A DNA stretch of 8,188 nt from an uncultured Veillonella sp. (GTDB taxonomy: Bacteria; Bacillota; Negativicutes; Veillonellales; Veillonellaceae). The notes under the pieces are model-generated. The model ran no database searches. It was not told where the DNA came from and was given only the letters and a program-made list of their open reading frames with translations. Shown one piece after another: positions 1-5,875 of this stretch; within the stretch, counting starts at the first letter, position 1, and each line of letters starts with the position of its first letter. The stretch covers positions 1-8,188 of the forward strand of contig CAKQBP010000052.1 of the NCBI GenBank assembly GCA_934216375.1, given 5' to 3'. The translations under genes were made by a program, and so were the position numbers.

Positions 1-40
1 AAAGCTGTTAGTTGATCATATAAAATCAACTAACAGCTTT
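1..40. terminator. Long hairpin terminator, outer of a tandem pair
   Basis: Sixteen bases at 1-16 pair perfectly with 25-40 around an 8-base loop (17-24). The arms begin AAAG and end CTTT, so a T-run flanks the stem on the plus strand (CTTTTCT) and an A-run on the other side, as in bidirectional intrinsic terminators. It is the second hairpin met by transcripts leaving the minus-strand permease gene and may also stop transcripts entering from beyond the window. The stem touches the window edge, so its left arm could be longer. Confidence 0.75.
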
Positions 41-49
41 TCTAGTGTT

Positions 50-77
50 AAGGGGCTGTTTTGTTACAGCCCCTTTT
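50..77. terminator. GC-rich hairpin terminator after the amino acid permease gene
   Basis: AAGGGGCTGT (50-59) pairs with ACAGCCCCTT (66-75) around a 6-base loop. The stem begins 3 bases beyond the permease stop codon (79-81). The T-run is better on the plus strand (CCCCTTTTG) than on the minus strand (CCCCTTAAC), so for the permease it probably works together with the second hairpin at 1-40. Confidence 0.7.
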
Positions 78-78
78 G

Positions 79-1521
79 TTAGATTACGTAATCATCGGAA
101 TCGTCTTTCTTAGGTTTTTTGTAAATTTCTTTTACCCCAGCCATTTCGATGAGTTCTTCCCCAAGGGCATCTTCATCGTCCGTGTTAAGCATGGAGTAGA
201 AGGCCCAAAGAATGATAAACCAAATTGGTGTGAACAAGAGGGCAATTCGCGTATCTTCGTTTAAGGCTAGAATAGCTAAAACGAAAACGAAGAAAGCGAG
301 GATGACGTAGTTCATTACAGGGTATAGAGGCATTTTAAATTTAGACTGTGCCACTACATCAGGATTTTTTTTGCGATATTTGAGATGGCAAATAACCATC
401 ATGGCCCAAATAAAGATAAAGCAGAACGTGGAGATTGATGTAATCATAACGAATACTGCTTCAGGCATTACGTAGTTGAGTACAACAGTAATCAGTAATA
501 CGGCTGCTGAGAAAATCGTTGCTTGGTATGGCACACTGCTGTGCGTCAAGCGGCGCATCGAACTCGGGGCGTGGCCGCGTTTTGCCAAGGCATAAATCAT
601 ACGACCTGTACTGAAGATACCGGAGTTTGTAGCGGATGCTGCAGAAGTAAGAACCACGAAGTTTACGATACCTGCAGCGGCTGTAATACCAACGGCGGTA
701 AATACCGCTACAAATGGGCTTGCAGCAGGGTTAACGGCAGTCCAAGGGTAAATACTCATGATGATGGCTAAAGAGCCCACATAGAATAAAATAATACGCA
801 ATGGAATATTATTTATGGCCATTGGAATAACCTTTTCAGGATTTTCCGTTTCGCCAGCTGTCAACCCTACGAGTTCGATACCTGTGAAAGCAAATACAAC
901 CATTTGGAATGATAGAATAAAGCCCATCGTTCCATTCGGGAACCATCCTCCATAGTTCCACATATTACTAAAGGCGGCGACGCCAGCATCTGTAGTAAAA
1001 CCTGTAACAATCATGATGATACCGAGGAGGATAAGAGAGATGATAGCGATTACCTTAATCAAGGCAAACCAGAATTCCATTTCGCCAAAATGTTTTACAG
1101 CTGTCAAGTTCATTAACAACAAGACGATCAAAACAAGTAAGGCAGGTATCCATTGGGGTAGCCACGGTATCCAGTACTGCATGTAGAGGCCTACGGCCGT
1201 TAAGTCTGCCATGGCTAGTGAAAGCCAGCAGAACCAGTATGTCCATCCCGTGATAAATGCTGCTCGATCCCCTAAGTAATCTTCTACAAAGTCGATAAAA
1301 GAGTGGTGGTTTAGGTTAGATAACAGTAATTCGCCTAGTGCTCTCATAATAAAGAAACAAATAACACCTGTTATTAGGTAGGCGAATATAATGGATGGAC
1401 CCGCCAAGTGAATGGCGCGGCCGGAGCCCAAGAATAAACCTGTACCAATAGCACCGCCGATAGCGAGCAACTGTACATGTCTGTTCTTAAGACCCCGTTT
1501 TAACTGATGAGTATCAGACAT
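79..1521 (-). CDS. cycA: APC-family amino acid permease, CycA-like (D-serine/D-alanine/glycine type)
   Basis: A 480-residue inner-membrane transporter of the amino acid-polyamine-organocation superfamily, AAT subfamily, expected to import small neutral amino acids with protons. Visible signatures are the TM1 motif IGGAIGTGLFLGSG (residues 21-34), MRALGELLLSN (59-69), GWTYWFCW (92-99), FGEMEFWFALIK (145-156), FAFTGIELVGLTAGET (210-225) and LTSAASATNSGIFSTGRM (291-308). This set and order match E. coli CycA and Bacillus relatives from memory more closely than GabP, LysP or RocE. About 12 membrane segments are apparent, followed by an unusually acidic and lysine-rich tail (about 446-480). The ATG has AGAGG at 1530-1534, 8 bases upstream. 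The gene is monocistronic, with its own promoter and a double terminator. Substrate is inferred from family resemblance only; the family call is firm. Confidence 0.88.
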   Translation of the reverse strand: MSDTHQLKRGLKNRHVQLLAIGGAIGTGLFLGSGRAIHLAGPSIIFAYLITGVICFFIMRALGELLLSNLNHHSFIDFVEDYLGDRAAFITGWTYWFCWLSLAMADLTAVGLYMQYWIPWLPQWIPALLVLIVLLLMNLTAVKHFGEMEFWFALIKVIAIISLILLGIIMIVTGFTTDAGVAAFSNMWNYGGWFPNGTMGFILSFQMVVFAFTGIELVGLTAGETENPEKVIPMAINNIPLRIILFYVGSLAIIMSIYPWTAVNPAASPFVAVFTAVGITAAAGIVNFVVLTSAASATNSGIFSTGRMIYALAKRGHAPSSMRRLTHSSVPYQATIFSAAVLLITVVLNYVMPEAVFVMITSISTFCFIFIWAMMVICHLKYRKKNPDVVAQSKFKMPLYPVMNYVILAFFVFVLAILALNEDTRIALLFTPIWFIILWAFYSMLNTDDEDALGEELIEMAGVKEIYKKPKKDDSDDYVI

Positions 1522-1550
1522 AATAAAGACCTCTTTTCTACAAACTATCT

Positions 1551-1584
1551 ATAAATATAAAAAGCCATGGATTACCATAACTTT
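1551..1584 (-). promoter_or_regulatory. Terminator-like hairpin in the permease leader
   Basis: On the minus strand AAAGTTATGG (1584 down to 1575) can pair with CCATGGCTTT (1570 down to 1561) across a TAAT loop, using two G-U pairs in RNA. It is followed at once by TTATATTTAT, so the stem plus U-rich tail resembles a weak intrinsic terminator. It lies between the predicted start point (about 1611) and the ribosome binding site. It could be an attenuator or a stability element, but only about 27 bases precede it and no antiterminator partner is evident. Confidence 0.3.
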
Positions 1585-1617
1585 CATAATCTATAGAATC
1601 TATAAAACTATTTTTTT

Positions 1618-1646
1618 ATAATACAGTATCTATTCTAAAAAGTCAA
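1618..1646 (-). promoter_or_regulatory. Sigma-A type promoter of the amino acid permease
   Basis: Read on the minus strand, a -35 box TTGACT (1646-1641) and a -10 box TATTAT (1623-1618) are separated by exactly 17 bases; each differs from consensus at one position. Transcription would start near 1611, giving a leader of about 90 bases before the ATG. Confidence 0.7.
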
Positions 1647-1743
1647 ATGTATTTTTACAGTAGACAAAAGACGTAATGATTTTCTGATGAGAGTATACCT
1701 TTATATTGATAAGAGCAAAGAATATTCTTATTTATGAAGTTTG

Positions 1744-1772
1744 TTGACGAATAATATAAAATAATTTATAAT
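1744..1772 (+). promoter_or_regulatory. Sigma-A type promoter of the SRPBCC-MarR-Nim operon
   Basis: TTGACG (1744-1749) and a perfect TATAAT (1767-1772) are separated by 17 bases, predicting a start near 1779 and a leader of only about 25 bases. The promoter is strong by consensus, as expected for an operon held down by its own repressor. It points away from the permease promoter at 1618-1646. Confidence 0.8.
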
Positions 1773-1789
1773 AAGTACACTTATAATAA
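1766..1789. promoter_or_regulatory. Candidate MarR operator dyad over the -10 box and start point
   Basis: The left arm TTATAATAAGT (1766-1776) and right arm ACTTATAATAA (1779-1789) are inverted repeats with 10 of 11 positions matching around a 2-base centre. The dyad covers the -10 box and the likely start point, so a bound protein would block RNA polymerase. Its size and position fit operators of MarR-family dimers, and a MarR gene is the second gene of the operon. That this protein binds here is inference. Confidence 0.55.
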
Positions 1790-1790
1790 A

Positions 1791-1797
1791 AGGAGGA
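1791..1797 (+). promoter_or_regulatory. Consensus ribosome binding site that decides a CTG start
   Basis: AGGAGGA at 1791-1797 is near-ideal. With the core AGGAGG ending at 1796 it lies 7 bases before CTG at 1804-1806, but 25 bases before the TTG at 1822. No ATG, GTG or TTG lies at a working distance in the open frame, so CTG is the best start. Confidence 0.65.
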
Positions 1798-1803
1798 TAT
1801 AAA

Positions 1804-2211
1804 CTGGAATTTAGTTTTAGTTTGAAAATAAAAGCGGCAAAAGAAGCTGTGTGGACGTATTATGCGAATATCGAAAAATGGTATGACTGGGAAGAGGATC
1901 TAAAAAATATTACATTAAACGGTAAATTTGAGACCGGTTCATGTGGTACAATGGAACTTGAAGGCATGCCACCTATGGAATATCAGCTTACTCTTGTAAA
2001 ACCTTTTGAAGAGTTTTGGGATAAGACTGAAACTCCATTTGGAGCTATACTTTTCGGACATCAAATAATTGATAATCATGATGGAAGTGTAAATGTAAAA
2101 CATACTGTAAGTTTAGAAAGTGAAGATAAGCAACATTTGGAATTTTTAAGTCAAGTTTTTTCGGATGTTCCTCAATCTATATTTATTCTAAAAAATTGTT
2201 TAGAAAGATAA
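1804..2211 (+). CDS. SRPBCC-family (START/Bet v1-like, polyketide cyclase fold) protein, CTG start
   Basis: From CTG the protein has 135 residues and begins MEFSFSLKIKAAKEAVW. This matches the usual first beta strand and helix of small SRPBCC proteins; starting at the in-frame TTG (1822) would cut that strand off. Family features seen include KAAKEAVWTYYANIEKWYDWEEDL (residues 10-33, the helix-strand region), the strand around GKFETGSCGTMELEG (40-54), PPMEYQLTLVKP (56-67), and the long C-terminal helix (about 107-135) that lines the hydrophobic cavity. Such proteins bind small hydrophobic ligands; the ligand here is unknown. It is the first gene of the operon, and its stop codon overlaps the next gene's ribosome binding site, so translation is probably coupled. 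GC is about one third, clearly lower than the flanking permeases. No signal peptide: cytoplasmic. Confidence 0.78.
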   Translation: MEFSFSLKIKAAKEAVWTYYANIEKWYDWEEDLKNITLNGKFETGSCGTMELEGMPPMEYQLTLVKPFEEFWDKTETPFGAILFGHQIIDNHDGSVNVKHTVSLESEDKQHLEFLSQVFSDVPQSIFILKNCLER

Positions 2212-2223
2212 GGTGATTGCTGT

Positions 2224-2667
2224 TTGTTTACATCAAAATATAAAGACAATTCAGAAAAATCAACAGGATTATTGTTCATGAGGGTGTACAATAAATGGCA
2301 TTTTACTATAAAACAAGCGTTAAAAGAGTTGAACTTAACACATCCTCAATTTGTTGTTTTAGCATCTCTTGCGTATTTATCACAACATGATAACGAAGTT
2401 ACACAAGTTATGATTTCAAAACTTTCAGGGATAGATGTTATGACGGTATCTCAAATATTGAGCTTATTGGAAAAACGTGGTTTTGTAGAGCGAAAAGAAC
2501 ACTCTAGAGATACACGTGCGAAAGCGGTTCTTTTAAATGAAAGGGGCAGTGCAATATTACAAAATGCAGTCCCATTAGTTGAACAAATTGATGAACTCTT
2601 TTTCGGAAAGCTGAAGAGTGATGAAGCTCAATTTAAACATCTTCTTGGCAGATTACATGAAGAGTAA
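2224..2667 (+). CDS. MarR-family transcriptional regulator, TTG start
   Basis: A 147-residue winged helix-turn-helix protein of typical MarR length. An N-terminal dimerisation helix (about 12-36) is followed by LTHPQFVVLASLAYL (38-52), helix 3 (about 59-68), the recognition helix DVMTVSQILSLLEKRGFVER (71-90), and the wing with the family's conserved SRDTRAKAVLL (94-104), standing for the usual DxRxxxxxLT; a C-terminal dimerisation helix completes it. The start is TTG with AAGGTGAT (2210-2217) as ribosome binding site, overlapping the upstream TAA. MarR proteins usually repress their own operon until a phenolic, oxidising or other small ligand binds or modifies them. There is one candidate operator at 1766-1789. 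No cysteine is present, so thiol-oxidation sensing as in OhrR is unlikely; ligand binding is more plausible (inference). Confidence 0.9.
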   Translation: MFTSKYKDNSEKSTGLLFMRVYNKWHFTIKQALKELNLTHPQFVVLASLAYLSQHDNEVTQVMISKLSGIDVMTVSQILSLLEKRGFVERKEHSRDTRAKAVLLNERGSAILQNAVPLVEQIDELFFGKLKSDEAQFKHLLGRLHEE

Positions 2668-2702
2668 GGTGTATTAATTTTCCGATTCTTGTGGAGGCTA
2701 TT

Positions 2703-3215
2703 ATGAGACGTCAAGATCGTATGGTTACAAATATAGATGAAATTAAAGATATTTTAAACAGCACGCGTATCATTCACCTAGGCATGATGGATGGTGATTA
2801 CCCTTATGTAGTACCTTTACATTTTGGTTATGAAATTGTAGATGATATACTCTACATCTATGTACATGGACATCATGAGGGGAAGAAGTTTAGTTTGATT
2901 CAAGAGAACCCTCATGTATTTATTGAAATTGACGGCAATGATGAGGCTCTCGTTTCAGGTGGAGATATTCCTTGTAAATATAGTTCAGTCTATTCCAGTG
3001 TAATGGGACGAGGAGAGGCCATTTATTTATCGAATATTGATGAAAAAGCTCATGGTTTACAGGTGTTGATGAAGCAGCAGACTGGTCGAGAATTTACCTT
3101 TACTGATGCCATGGTAAACTCTGTGGGCGTAGTTCAAATTAAAGTTGTAGACTATACCGCAAAGAGACGAAGACAGCTTGAACAAGATATTATTATGCCT
3201 CCATTAAATAAATAA
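2703..3215 (+). CDS. Pyridoxamine 5'-phosphate oxidase-like flavin-binding protein, Nim-related
   Basis: A 170-residue split beta-barrel protein related to 5-nitroimidazole reductases (Nim) and other flavin-binding PNPOx-like proteins. Visible are MRRQDR at the N-terminus, RIIHLGMMDGDYPYVVPLHFGYE (22-44), the hallmark YVHGHHEGKK (53-62; His55 matches the Nim active-site histidine), NPHVFIEID (69-77), and YSSVYSSVMGRGEA (93-106). I chose ATG at 2703 because GGAGG (2693-2697) sits 5 bases before it; an in-frame GTG at 2691 overlaps this site, and family members normally begin MRRxDR. It lies 35 bases after the MarR gene with no obvious promoter between, so is probably co-transcribed. Family members reduce nitro compounds or bind FMN or F420-like cofactors; presence does not by itself prove metronidazole resistance. 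Confidence 0.87.
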   Translation: MRRQDRMVTNIDEIKDILNSTRIIHLGMMDGDYPYVVPLHFGYEIVDDILYIYVHGHHEGKKFSLIQENPHVFIEIDGNDEALVSGGDIPCKYSSVYSSVMGRGEAIYLSNIDEKAHGLQVLMKQQTGREFTFTDAMVNSVGVVQIKVVDYTAKRRRQLEQDIIMPPLNK

Positions 3216-3219
3216 TGAC

Positions 3220-3270
3220 AAAACATCCTATTGAACTCTATTGTAATATAGCGTTTAGTAGGATGTTTTA
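3220..3270 (+). terminator. Strong hairpin terminator of the SRPBCC-MarR-Nim operon
   Basis: Seventeen bases at 3220-3236 (beginning AAAACATCCTA) pair with 3253-3269 (ending TAGGATGTTTT); only two pairs are G-U in RNA. The 16-base loop contains a further CTAT/ATAG pairing. The stem ends in a T-run and starts 4 bases after the stop codon. The A-run on its 5' side may let it work in both directions. The 183 bases from here to the next gene hold no recognisable gene. Confidence 0.85.
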
Positions 3271-3383
3271 TTATGTATAACTAGTTAGCATTAAAGCAGC
3301 TAATGGCTCATAACTATACTTTCACAATAGGAAAGATAAAAGTTTTATGAAGTAGCTAGGGCAACAGAATAGGTGGCATGTTT

Positions 3384-3412
3384 TTGATATAAATAAGAAA
3401 ATATATCATTAT
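3384..3412 (+). promoter_or_regulatory. Possible weak promoter of the first exported protein
   Basis: TTGATA (3384-3389) lies 17 bases before CATTAT (3407-3412), four or five of six matches to each consensus box. The region is very AT-rich, with TATATC repeated at 3402-3407 and again nearer 3430, so a different -10 is possible. A promoter is expected here because a strong terminator lies upstream. Confidence 0.3.
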
Positions 3413-3453
3413 ATGTGTAAAGTATATATCAAGTTTTTATAAAAGGAGAGATC

Positions 3454-4227
3454 ATGAAGAAGCTTCTATATAAGTCCGTTTTAGCTGCTATGGCCGTAGG
3501 ATTACTGTCTGCGGGATATGTTTCGGCAGATGTTGTTAATGATTCTATATCTACTGATAATGTTGATGTTTCAGCTACCGTTACAAATGATATGCCTAGA
3601 GTTCATCCTGATTCAGTAATCAAAGCATTGCCAAGAAAGACCTTATTAGAGTGGCCTATGAAAACACAAGAAGGAGCCCGTAATTGGAAAGGAATAGTAG
3701 AGGCTGCACAGCAATTACCGTATGAGGTCAAAGCACCTAGTTATATACCTTATGGTTATCAGCTCTATACAGCGCGTCAAGATCGAAATGATGTATTAGA
3801 GGTTGTATATTACAAAAAAGGTGTGACTATCTATCGGGATGGGAAAAAATATATAGATAGTATTATGGCATATAGAATGGGATATTCCTTGGATACTGTG
3901 AGAGACACACCATATGTTCCATCTGAGTACGGCGATCTTGAATGGTCTAAACCAGGTGATTCTGGTGAGGTTTATTATACAGGTAATCCTGAAACGCATA
4001 TGGTTCGCAGCATTACGTGGGCGAAGGATGGTATGGCTTACTTCCTATTTTTCTTAGAACAGGTGAAAGAAGCTGATGCGGAATTCTATAAGGAGCATGT
4101 GGTACCGTTGAAGAGTATTGATAGCTCTCGTTATGAACTAGTTGGTAACTATCCGATTAAAACTATTGAAGAAATAAAACAGGAACATGTAGTGCCTATG
4201 ATAGCAAAGACTGGCGTGTTTTATTAA
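3454..4227 (+). CDS. Exported protein with one copy of an uncharacterised domain
   Basis: A 257-residue protein with a classical signal peptide: KK at positions 2-3, a hydrophobic core (about 8-20) and VSA before a likely cut after Ala25. There is no lipobox cysteine, no sorting motif and no other membrane segment, so the mature protein is probably periplasmic or secreted. Residues 26-58 are polar and likely disordered; about 59-230 hold a beta-rich domain. Markers are LEWPMKT (65-71), APSYIPYGY (94-102), NDVLEVVYYKKG (112-123), YRMGYSLDTV (140-149), YTGN (175-178), VRSITWAKDGMAYFLFF (184-200) and FYKEHVVPLK (211-220). The same markers recur in the C-terminal half of the next gene. The P-x-P-x-GY strand pattern recalls DUF4367-type domains, but I cannot confirm this. 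AGGAGAG (3444-3450) precedes the ATG. Function unknown. Confidence 0.85.
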   Translation: MKKLLYKSVLAAMAVGLLSAGYVSADVVNDSISTDNVDVSATVTNDMPRVHPDSVIKALPRKTLLEWPMKTQEGARNWKGIVEAAQQLPYEVKAPSYIPYGYQLYTARQDRNDVLEVVYYKKGVTIYRDGKKYIDSIMAYRMGYSLDTVRDTPYVPSEYGDLEWSKPGDSGEVYYTGNPETHMVRSITWAKDGMAYFLFFLEQVKEADAEFYKEHVVPLKSIDSSRYELVGNYPIKTIEEIKQEHVVPMIAKTGVFY

Positions 4228-4270
4228 GATTACGTAGCACTATTGAAAGTCAGTGATCTGAGTTAAAAAA

Positions 4271-4313
4271 TATAATAGATAAGTGATTACCTAATATACT
4301 TATGAAATATCTA
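4271..4313 (+). promoter_or_regulatory. Candidate -10 box and dyads ahead of the second exported protein
   Basis: A perfect TATAAT (4271-4276) lies 56 bases before the ATG, but no good -35 box sits at 16-18 bases; TTGAAA (4243-4248) is 22 bases away. Downstream, ATAAGT (4279-4284) and ACTTAT (4298-4303), and TAGATA (4276-4281) and TATCTA (4308-4313), are alternative inverted repeats. No terminator follows the upstream gene, so read-through from it is also possible. Confidence 0.35.
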
Positions 4314-4332
4314 AATTTAGAGAGAAGAGATT

Positions 4333-5640
4333 ATGAGATTGAAAACAACAAAATCATTATTAGCAATGGGCATACTAGCTGCTGTGGTAAGTAGCTTTGG
4401 AGTACAACCAGTTAGTGCGTTATCTCCTTTAGTGGATGAAAATGGAAATACTGTTACCATCGATACAGTGGAAAAAAATAAAGAATTAATGAATCGCTAT
4501 CGATGGTATGATCAAGTTGATAATGGTGATATTCTAGAGCGTAATATTGAGGCAACTACTAATTATTTTGGATATAATTTACAAATTCCGTCTTATATGC
4601 CTGAAGATTATGTAGTACGCGATGTAAAGTCTAGAGATCATGACGTATTAGAAATCGTGTATACGGAAACGGGCCATGATGGAGAATATGGTCAGAAATT
4701 AACCTTCTCTAATACAGATATTGTGTATCGCATGGGGTGGGCTATCGATACCGTGGTAAAGCCCATATTGGAAAAGACAAAATACAATGCTGATGATGCA
4801 GTTAGCTTTACTACCCCTAATGGAATCCCTGTACATACTTTAGGCTCTAGCAACGATTCTGTTCAAATTGCTTATTGGGAAAAAGATAATAAAGTTCATA
4901 TGCTCTACTTTGCTTCCTCAAGAAACCAAAACTATGTAAGCAAAATTGTAGACTCTGTAGGGCCTCTTACTAACGTAGCCGCTGATAATACTCGATTACG
5001 TGGTGACCGAAATGATAAGCAAAATGTTAAACGAAGTAATGCGCAAAGTGTTAAACAAAATGGTGAACAAGATAGACCTCATTTTGAAACTATTGGTTTG
5101 CCACTGCGTACACATACGAATTCTGAGTGGCCTATACTTACGAGTAAATCCATCGGCTTATCTAGCGGTGTAATTGATGCATCTCGTAAGCTGTCCTATA
5201 ACGTATCTGTACCAAGTTACTTGCCTCTTGGCTATACATACTATGCTACACATTTTTATGATAATGATGTATTAGAAACTGTATATTGGAAGGAAGGTCA
5301 AGAATATCAAGAACGCAGCGGGCGTTGGGTAAATCATACGATGGTCTTTCGCATGAGCTACTCTATGGATACGGTATGGCCTAAAGAATATGTTCCAACG
5401 GAATACCATGACGTACAGTGGATTGACTCTACGCCAACCGGTGATGTGCAGTATACAGGTAATGTAGATAAGGGCTTAGTACGCAGTATTGCGTGGAGCA
5501 AAGATAACATGGCATATTTCTTGTTTTTCCAAGTGCCTGTAAAAGTATCTGAAGCAGAGTTTTATAAAGATCATGTAGTACCATTAAAAAATATTGATTT
5601 AAGTCGTACAGACTTAATCGGTGTAAAAACGATTCGTTAA
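4333..5640 (+). CDS. Exported two-domain protein, paralogue of the upstream exported protein
   Basis: A 435-residue protein with a signal peptide (basic RLKTTK, hydrophobic core 9-21, VSA with a likely cut after Ala29) and no anchor. Two divergent copies of one domain are visible. Copy 1 (about 71-212) has IPSYMPEDY (85-93), HDVLEIVY (103-110), YRMGWAIDTV (132-141) and AYWEKDNKVHMLYF (180-193). Copy 2 (about 281-422) has VPSYLPLGY (293-301), NDVLETVYWKEG (311-322), FRMSYSMDTV (339-348), YTGN (374-377), VRSIAWSKDNMAYFLFF (383-399) and FYKDHVVPLKNID (410-422). Copy 2 matches the single domain of the upstream protein at about half of positions by eye, including the preceding LP-x-x-T-EWP segment. 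Copy 1 is much more diverged and lacks YTGN and HVVP. A polar linker (about 213-255) separates them. The ribosome binding site is poor (GAGAAGAG at 4322-4329). Extracytoplasmic location is inferred; function unknown. Confidence 0.85.
   Translation: MRLKTTKSLLAMGILAAVVSSFGVQPVSALSPLVDENGNTVTIDTVEKNKELMNRYRWYDQVDNGDILERNIEATTNYFGYNLQIPSYMPEDYVVRDVKSRDHDVLEIVYTETGHDGEYGQKLTFSNTDIVYRMGWAIDTVVKPILEKTKYNADDAVSFTTPNGIPVHTLGSSNDSVQIAYWEKDNKVHMLYFASSRNQNYVSKIVDSVGPLTNVAADNTRLRGDRNDKQNVKRSNAQSVKQNGEQDRPHFETIGLPLRTHTNSEWPILTSKSIGLSSGVIDASRKLSYNVSVPSYLPLGYTYYATHFYDNDVLETVYWKEGQEYQERSGRWVNHTMVFRMSYSMDTVWPKEYVPTEYHDVQWIDSTPTGDVQYTGNVDKGLVRSIAWSKDNMAYFLFFQVPVKVSEAEFYKDHVVPLKNIDLSRTDLIGVKTIR
5017..5064 (+). 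repeat. Imperfect 24-base tandem repeat encoding the interdomain linker
   Basis: Bases 5017-5040 and 5041-5064 match at 17 of 24 positions in frame, encoding KQNVKRSN then AQSVKQNG. The repeat lies in the polar linker between the two domains of the exported protein, where length change is tolerated. Confidence 0.6.
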
Positions 5641-5719
5641 TACTAAACCCTAATAAGACTCTATAGTACGATTCGGTGATGTCATACGACGTTAGCGTTT
5701 AGTAAAAGAGTATATAATA

Positions 5720-5773
5720 AAAAGAACCTATTTCCTAGATATTAGGGTAATATTTTTGGAGATAGGTTCTTTT
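5720..5773. terminator. Bidirectional terminator between convergent genes
   Basis: Sixteen bases at 5720-5735 (AAAAGAACCTATTTCC) pair with 5758-5773 (GGAGATAGGTTCTTTT), with one G-U pair. Inside the loop ATATTA (5739-5744) and TAATAT (5748-5753) form a second stem around GGG. T-runs end the stem on both strands, which suits its place between the plus-strand exported-protein gene and the minus-strand purine permease gene. Confidence 0.85.
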
Positions 5774-5802
5774 AGTATAGTAATATATATTTTGGGTTTG
5801 TA

Positions 5803-5854
5803 GCGTATTAGTGATTTTATAGCTATCGAATATAAAGTAGCTTTCACTAATAGC
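5803..5854 (-). other. Two-part stem-loop in the 3' region of the purine permease gene
   Basis: TATTAGTGA (5806-5814) pairs perfectly with TCACTAATA (5844-5852), and inside it AGCTA (5821-5825) pairs with TAGCT (5838-5842). It begins about 23 bases after the permease stop on the minus strand. It lacks a U-tract on that strand, so it is more likely a 3'-end stability structure than the terminator; the hairpin at 5720-5773 does that job. Confidence 0.4.
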
Positions 5855-5875
5855 ATCATTATGGGTATACGTTAA

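Noticed and set aside
523..771. Plus-strand open frame rich in cysteine and threonine opposite the amino acid permease
   Set aside because: It is antisense to a clear APC permease gene and has no plausible start context or domain.
1718..1729. Perfect palindrome AAGAATATTCTT upstream of the SRPBCC promoter
   Set aside because: It is short and AT-rich and lies upstream of the -35 box with no second copy; it is too weak to call a regulator site.
2691..2702. GTG at 2691 as the start of the Nim-like protein
   Set aside because: This GTG overlaps the GGAGG ribosome binding site that serves ATG at 2703, and the family normally begins MRRxDR at that ATG.
2703..3215. Calling the Nim-like protein a proven nitroimidazole-resistance determinant
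   Set aside because: The signature shows family membership only; many Nim-like proteins do not confer resistance, so the name nim was not assigned.
4276..4313. ATAAGT/ACTTAT dyad before the second exported gene as another MarR operator
   Set aside because: The arms match the core of the 1766-1789 dyad, but the gap is 13 bases instead of 2, so the half-site geometry differs and chance in AT-rich DNA is likely.
3454..5640. Firm assignment of the exported domains to DUF4367 or another named family
   Set aside because: The resemblance rests on a short proline-tyrosine strand pattern and a W-x-x-D-x-x-Y segment; without a profile search it is only a hint.
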